Below are positions 23,809 to 27,379 of a DNA stretch of 27,379 nt, piece by piece; the stretch's first letter is position 1; every line of letters begins with the position of its first letter. The notes beneath the pieces are model-generated. The model searched no databases, was not told the origin of the DNA, and was given only the letters and a program-made list of their open reading frames with translations. The stretch lies in assembly GCF_936933875.1 (NCBI RefSeq), contig NZ_CAKZIK010000012.1, positions 1-27,379 on the forward strand, written 5' to 3'. The DNA is from an uncultured Chryseobacterium sp. (GTDB lineage Bacteria > Bacteroidota > Bacteroidia > Flavobacteriales > Weeksellaceae). The translations under genes and the position numbers were made by a program.

Positions 23809-23851
23809 TTATCAACCGTAAACCTTGTCAAGGTTGAAGTAGGAAAATTTC

Positions 23852-24184
23852 TCAATAGAACAAATGCATTTTCTCCTTACTTCTCCAACCTGCCTGATTT
23901 TGGTATTTCACAAAATAAATCTTCAGATCGGCTTGGTTGGCGTATTTTACGAAATAGATTTTTTTGTCCGCCTGATTTGCATAATCCGTGAAAAACCATT
24001 TTCCTTCATTTCCTGATGCCTGGTTTTGGTATTGTACTTTATACACTTTCAGATCTGCCTGACTTTCATAATCTACCACAAAAACTTTAAGGTCGGCTTG
24101 GGAAGCGTAGTTCACGGAATGGAGTTTTTGGGCGGAAAGTTAAGCGAGGTATAAAAGCAGTAAGAATCTATAAAGAGATTTCAT
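23852..24184 (-). pseudogene. DUF6150-like repeat protein with a stop codon in its signal peptide
   Basis: From an ATG at 24184-24182 the frame reads MKSLYRFLLLLYLA, then TAA (24142-24140), then continues in the same frame LSAQKLHSVNYASQAD... to a stop at 23852. Ignoring the TAA, this is a textbook signal peptide ending at SAQ followed by about 90 residues of internal repeats of the form Y-x-x-Q-A-D-L-K-V/I-Y-F/V-V-K-Y (five or so copies) and a GWRSKEKMH tail. I recall this family as DUF6150. A one-base change (for example from TCA) explains the stop. A shorter product from GTG 24115 would lack export. Inactivated gene, recent mutation or sequencing error are all possible. Confidence 0.7.
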
Positions 24185-24204
24185 TTTTTAATAGGAATTT
24201 TAAG

Positions 24205-24234
24205 GTTAAAAAAAGCGACTGATTTTGTCGCTTT
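24205..24234 (-). terminator. Terminator downstream of the 24286-24543 gene
   Basis: AAAGCGAC (24212-24219) pairs perfectly with GTCGCTTT (24227-24234) around TGATTTT. On the - strand it is followed by TTTTAACC, giving a run of seven T. It separates this gene from the broken DUF6150-like gene. Confidence 0.85.
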
Positions 24235-24285
24235 GGTTTTTGGGGTTTAAACTTTCATTCGTAGTACGATTATTTATAAATAGTT

Positions 24286-24543
24286 CTAAAATTTTTGTTT
24301 TTGCATTTTAAGACAGTGGCTGCAAATCCTTAATTGCCTCTTAGGCAATAAAGCAGCAAATGCAACTGCTTCCTCAAAAGTATTAAAATAACCAAACCAC
24401 CTATCATTTGTCGCAGGATTATTGCTCAACCATTTATTTTCAATGCGAGTATTTCCGTCAATTGCATGACCACAAGTTTCTTTGTGTACTACTGCCTTAT
24501 CATCAGCTCTCCAATTTTCATAAACTAAAAATTTATCACTCAT
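24286..24543 (-). CDS. Small Cys/His protein, possibly zinc-binding
   Basis: This is an 85-residue cytoplasmic protein with no signal or membrane helix. It opens with 'KFLVYENWRADDKAVVHKETCGHA' and ends with RICSHCLKMQKQ, so Cys24/His27 and the C-terminal C-x2-C could form one metal site. A central RWFGYFNTFEEAVAFAA segment resembles a family of short uncharacterised proteins that I remember as 'W-x-G-P-F-x-T-x-E-E-A' with two Cys pairs. Function is unknown. It lies 68 bp after the GIY-YIG gene on the same strand and may be the last gene of that cluster; a terminator follows it. Confidence 0.7.
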   Translation of the reverse strand: MSDKFLVYENWRADDKAVVHKETCGHAIDGNTRIENKWLSNNPATNDRWFGYFNTFEEAVAFAALLPKRQLRICSHCLKMQKQKF

Positions 24544-24611
24544 TATTTTCTTATTAAAAATTTATTGCGTTTACAGGCATCTATTTGAAAAATAATACAC
24601 AAAAAATGAAA

Positions 24612-25085
24612 TTAAAAGCTTTTATTAAACTTGGGCAAACATCTTTTTTCCTTATAAAAATCATTTAGAAGTAAACTTTCCAAAAATGCTGGTGCAACTC
24701 CGTCTTTTGTAGGATAAACAAATATTTTCATGCATTCAATATTTTCATTTTGCATTTTGGTCTTAATGTACGAATTTGTTTGAATATCCTTTTTTGTAAC
24801 ATTGCATTTTTCTCGCGAAGCTTGTAACCTGTTTGAAAGAGAATGTCCTGAAAAGCAACCATTATTTTTAATTCGTCCCGCCATTCCAATATATAACACT
24901 TCGTCATTATTTGCATCCACCCAAAGATAAATTCCGCACTTAGGTTTTATATTATCACGAATTTTTTTGTTGTAATTTTTATTATAATGACAATCTTCTA
25001 ATTCAGATTTGTTAATTTCGATAATGATAGGTTCCACATCTTCAATGTATTCGTATAATAAATCGGAAATCGTAGAAATTTTCAT
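24612..25085 (-). CDS. GIY-YIG nuclease-superfamily protein
   Basis: The 157-residue protein carries the complete GIY-YIG pattern: G51-I-Y53, Y65-I-G67, the catalytic-type Arg86 in LSNRLQASR, the metal-binding-type Glu136 in APAFLESLLL, and Asn154 in PKFNKS. The N-terminal 45 residues are an extra domain of unknown role. It is not UvrC or a known homing or restriction enzyme judging by size and flanks. The start ATG 25085 lies 6 bases after the start of a GTG that overlaps the stop of the preceding gene (TAGTGCTAATG), so translation is probably coupled to the zinc-ribbon/TPR gene. DNA cleavage is plausible because all key residues are present; the target is unknown. Confidence 0.82.
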   Translation of the reverse strand: MKISTISDLLYEYIEDVEPIIIEINKSELEDCHYNKNYNKKIRDNIKPKCGIYLWVDANNDEVLYIGMAGRIKNNGCFSGHSLSNRLQASREKCNVTKKDIQTNSYIKTKMQNENIECMKIFVYPTKDGVAPAFLESLLLNDFYKEKRCLPKFNKSF

Positions 25086-25090
25086 TAGCA

Positions 25091-26065
25091 CTATCTCAAT
25101 TTTTTAGTTAAAATCTGCAACGGTTTTACAATAGCAACAAAAGTTATTTTCTTTAGAAATGTTGATTTTTCAATTATTCTAGCTGCTTTTGGACCATGTG
25201 TATAATACCAATTCGTGAAGTTTTGTCCCCATTCTTTTTTTAATAACCATTGATCTCTGAAGCGGCGAAGATCCATTACAACAGGATGATCATAATCTCC
25301 CATTGCAGCAGTTGCAATGAAACAACCAACATTTCTCTTTTTTGGAGCAGTTGACGGTTCTAACTTCTGCCAAATAGGTAGTAACTTTTCATTTTGAATT
25401 TCAATAATTTTTTTGGTAGCAATAGATAAATCATTGTTGATTTTATCAACTCCTCCCTTTTGCATAAACGCTTGTTGCATGACTTTACGTGTGCTTTTAT
25501 CAACCTTTTGCAGCGTATCATAAAGCTGTTTAACCGCCGCAATATCAATCCCTGCTTCACTAATTACGAAATCAATTGAATCATAAGCTCTCGCAATTTT
25601 TTCAGCAAATTCAGGACCGCTACCTGCCAAAGTAAAATAGGATTTAAAATGTTCAAACGCTACGAAAAGATACTTATTTATGAAAGGCAAAACATCTTTT
25701 CGTAATCTTAGTTTAAAACTTTCTTTATTTGGAGCATTATTAAGTGCAATGCGAAATGACGAACTTGCCATCTGTCCTTTTAAATTCCCAACAGATGACG
25801 TCATGAGTGTGGACAATCCCTTCTTATACCAACATTCAAAAAAATCTGGATCCTTTTCTAGACATTTATTATAGTAAGTAATCGCTTCATCATAATTACC
25901 CCCTTCAAATGCGACTTCTGCTAATTTGAAGTAGTTCCCATTCTCATTTAGGCTATCAACCCTTTTTTGCATTTCATCGGATATAGCTAAAACATTACCA
26001 CAATAAGTGCAGTTTTTTAACCCATTTTCATTTTGTGCACCACAAGCTGAACAATTTGTTTTCAT
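25091..26065 (-). CDS. Zinc-ribbon/TPR protein with CFI-box C-terminal domain
   Basis: The 324-residue protein has an N-terminal zinc ribbon (Cys5, Cys8, Cys19, Cys22), a TPR-like segment (about 40-80, 'GGNYDEAITYYNKCLEKDPDF'), a helical middle of unknown fold (100-235), and a C-terminal CFI-box-type region starting C248-FIATAAMGDYDHP with RRFRDQWLL and a hydrophobic end (about 300-317). CFI-box regions are recurrent C-terminal modules in bacteria of unclear role, possibly membrane-associating. The gene lies between the SPFH gene (18 bp upstream) and the GIY-YIG gene (coupled), so it may act as an adaptor linking a membrane scaffold to the nuclease; this is inference. Confidence 0.85.
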   Translation of the reverse strand: MKTNCSACGAQNENGLKNCTYCGNVLAISDEMQKRVDSLNENGNYFKLAEVAFEGGNYDEAITYYNKCLEKDPDFFECWYKKGLSTLMTSSVGNLKGQMASSSFRIALNNAPNKESFKLRLRKDVLPFINKYLFVAFEHFKSYFTLAGSGPEFAEKIARAYDSIDFVISEAGIDIAAVKQLYDTLQKVDKSTRKVMQQAFMQKGGVDKINNDLSIATKKIIEIQNEKLLPIWQKLEPSTAPKKRNVGCFIATAAMGDYDHPVVMDLRRFRDQWLLKKEWGQNFTNWYYTHGPKAARIIEKSTFLKKITFVAIVKPLQILTKKLR

Positions 26066-26083
26066 TAATTATTATATTAAAAA

Positions 26084-27043
26084 TTATATCTGTTTTAATA
26101 TTACTCCCTTCTTTTCATCAAACTCATTTTGCGAAATCGCGCCCATATCTAAAAGCTCTTTTAATTTCTTTATTTTCTCTACCGCATTCGTTGAATTATT
26201 TTGAGATGATTCTGCAATTCCTCCCATCATCTGTGGCAACATCATTCCCAAAGCTAAACCTGCACCTGTATTAAATGCATCGCTTCCTGAACCTTGGTTA
26301 TTTGCAGCGTCGCCCAAAGCATTTGCTACTTTAAATTTCATGTACTGATCCAAATTTCCCAATGCACCGAGTCCACTTTTTGTGTCAATCATTTCCTGAA
26401 CTTCAGGCGGAACAGAAATCGAGAGAATATAAAAGTCATGAAGATTAAGACCGAGACCTCTGAAATCTGCAAGGATTTCAGTTTTCAATACTAAATTTAG
26501 ATCTTCAATGCTTTTCGCAATATCATAAACCGACTTCAAATGATTTCCAAGAACAACATTTAGTTTAGAAACAATAATTCCTTTCAAATAATCTTGAATG
26601 CTTTCTGTAGTGAAAAGTCCACGAGTTCCAACAACTTTGTTTACAAACAATAGGGTATCTTCAATCTGAATAGAAAAATTCCCAAATGATCGTAAACGAA
26701 CGACATTAAGTTCACTATCTCGAAAAATAATCGGCTCACGTGTTCCCCATTTTAAATTGCTAAAAAGCTGTTTTCCGACAAAAAGAACTTCCGCACGGAA
26801 AGGAGAATTGGGACCATAACCAAAAGAAGTAACCCATTTTCCAACTACCGGAATATTTTGAGTTTCTAAAATATATCTTCCGGGACCAAAAACGTCCAAA
26901 GCACGACCATCTCTAAAGAAAACCGCTTCCTGACTTTCACGAACGGTTAATTGTGAACCCCATTTAATTTCGAGTTTGCCGTTGTCGGGAATTCTTTTCA
27001 CCAATACTTCTCCGGAATTATCCAAAAATTCTAATACCTCCAT
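26084..27043 (-). CDS. SPFH-domain protein with C-terminal SHOCT domain
   Basis: The 319-residue protein has an SPFH (stomatin/prohibitin/flotillin) fold: 'VLVKRIPDNGKLEIKWGSQLTVRESQEAVFFRDGRALDVFGPGRYIL' leads into a domain running to about residue 210, then an oligomerising helix, a Gly/Met-rich hydrophobic stretch (about 258-275, GLALGMMLPQMMGG), and a SHOCT domain at 290-319 (KIKKLKELLDMGAISQNEFDEKKG). It resembles the YdjI/'virion core protein'-type SPFH proteins, which often neighbour zinc-ribbon genes. SPFH proteins form membrane-bound ring or cage assemblies. Spacing is 3 bp to the upstream gene and 18 bp to the zinc-ribbon/TPR gene, so the cluster is an operon. Confidence 0.9.
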   Translation of the reverse strand: MEVLEFLDNSGEVLVKRIPDNGKLEIKWGSQLTVRESQEAVFFRDGRALDVFGPGRYILETQNIPVVGKWVTSFGYGPNSPFRAEVLFVGKQLFSNLKWGTREPIIFRDSELNVVRLRSFGNFSIQIEDTLLFVNKVVGTRGLFTTESIQDYLKGIIVSKLNVVLGNHLKSVYDIAKSIEDLNLVLKTEILADFRGLGLNLHDFYILSISVPPEVQEMIDTKSGLGALGNLDQYMKFKVANALGDAANNQGSGSDAFNTGAGLALGMMLPQMMGGIAESSQNNSTNAVEKIKKLKELLDMGAISQNEFDEKKGVILKQI

Positions 27044-27046
27044 TTC

Positions 27047-27379
27047 TTATTTGTATTGGTTGATATAATTTGTTCGATCCACAATCAAGCTTTTTATTTC
27101 TTGAATTGATTTATGTGTAGTTTCTATATAAAGTTTAGATTCATCAATCTTATTTGAACTTGTAAAAATCAAGTCTGCTCTCTCCATAATTTCCTCATCG
27201 AACTTATATAGTCTTTCAAGTTGCTCTTCTTTTACCTGACTTTCTGAAAATAAAGAAGATGAACCATATGCTAAATGCTTAATCTTTGTGCACTCTGTAT
27301 CAATTGCCTTAATCAATAAATCTAATTTCTTCGCTTCTACAACATCACCTTCTTTCACAAAGATTGAAACTTGATTTCT
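27047..27379 (-). CDS. Helical protein of unknown function (5' end outside window)
   Basis: The frame is open to the window edge, so the start lies beyond 27379; 110 codons are visible. The product is soluble and mostly helical, rich in Lys, Glu, Ile and Leu, with heptad-like stretches (EEQLERLYKFDEEIMERADLIF) suggesting a coiled coil; I do not recognise the family. Its stop is 3 bp before the SPFH start, so it belongs to the same operon. It may be an oligomerisation or regulatory partner, but nothing in the sequence proves this. Confidence 0.7.
   Translation of the reverse strand, partial: RNQVSIFVKEGDVVEAKKLDLLIKAIDTECTKIKHLAYGSSSLFSESQVKEEQLERLYKFDEEIMERADLIFTSSNKIDESKLYIETTHKSIQEIKSLIVDRTNYINQYK

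Noticed and set aside
24286..24543. Antitoxin or immunity partner for the GIY-YIG nuclease
   Set aside because: Only adjacency supports this; the protein resembles a small uncharacterised Cys/His family and no immunity features can be seen.

Overview
The window is a 27.4 kb AT-rich chromosomal segment that looks like a member of the Flavobacteriia (Bacteroidota), most likely a Weeksellaceae genome of the Chryseobacterium/Kaistella kind. The signs are the DUF4251 and DUF4349 families, short lipoproteins with a Cys lipobox, a DUF6150-like repeat protein, class I fumarase, an MlaEF-type transporter, and many start-proximal copies of the Bacteroidota -7 promoter element TAnnTTTG. The genus is inferred; no rRNA or tRNA gene is visible.

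Layout. 1-600 (-) is the N-terminal part of a membrane-anchored SurA/PpiD-type chaperone-isomerase, divergent from lon (839-3244, +). Next on the + strand come a DUF4349 lipoprotein, pgi, a two-gene toxin-antitoxin module, folD and queE (overlapping), then an apparent operon of a polyprenyl-phosphate sugar-phosphate transferase, mlaE, mlaF and an outer-membrane beta-barrel gene. From 11.8 to 15.1 kb the orientation is mixed: a small membrane protein and an M48 lipoprotein protease (-), a DUF4251 lipoprotein (+), meaB (-) and a monohaem cytochrome c lipoprotein (+). From 15.1 to 22.35 kb all genes are on the - strand: dipeptide epimerase, methylmalonyl-CoA mutase, a small lipoprotein, prfA, a histidine-tailed membrane protein and class I fumarase. 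MeaB protects the mutase, which feeds succinyl-CoA to the TCA cycle where fumarase acts; the two genes are 1.5 kb apart with the epimerase and cytochrome genes between them.

The last 5 kb is accessory-like. A solitary AAA+/DUF4143 ATPase (+) is preceded by a tandem array of about eight 22-bp units ending at its promoter. It is followed on the - strand by a DUF6150-like gene with a stop codon inside its signal peptide, a small Cys/His protein, and a tight four-gene cluster: a helical protein (cut by the window edge), SPFH-SHOCT protein, zinc-ribbon/TPR/CFI-box protein and GIY-YIG nuclease. This cluster and the 22-bp array are the best candidates for undescribed biology.

Non-coding structure is rich for the size of the window: two related GCCAC/GTGGC inverted repeats (3266-3320 and 16126-16157), a cloverleaf-like element after prfA's promoter (20058-20125) that may be a flavobacterial structured RNA or repeat, a double-hairpin repeat beside it (20201-20242), several intrinsic terminators, and a 17-bp palindrome just before the lon start.
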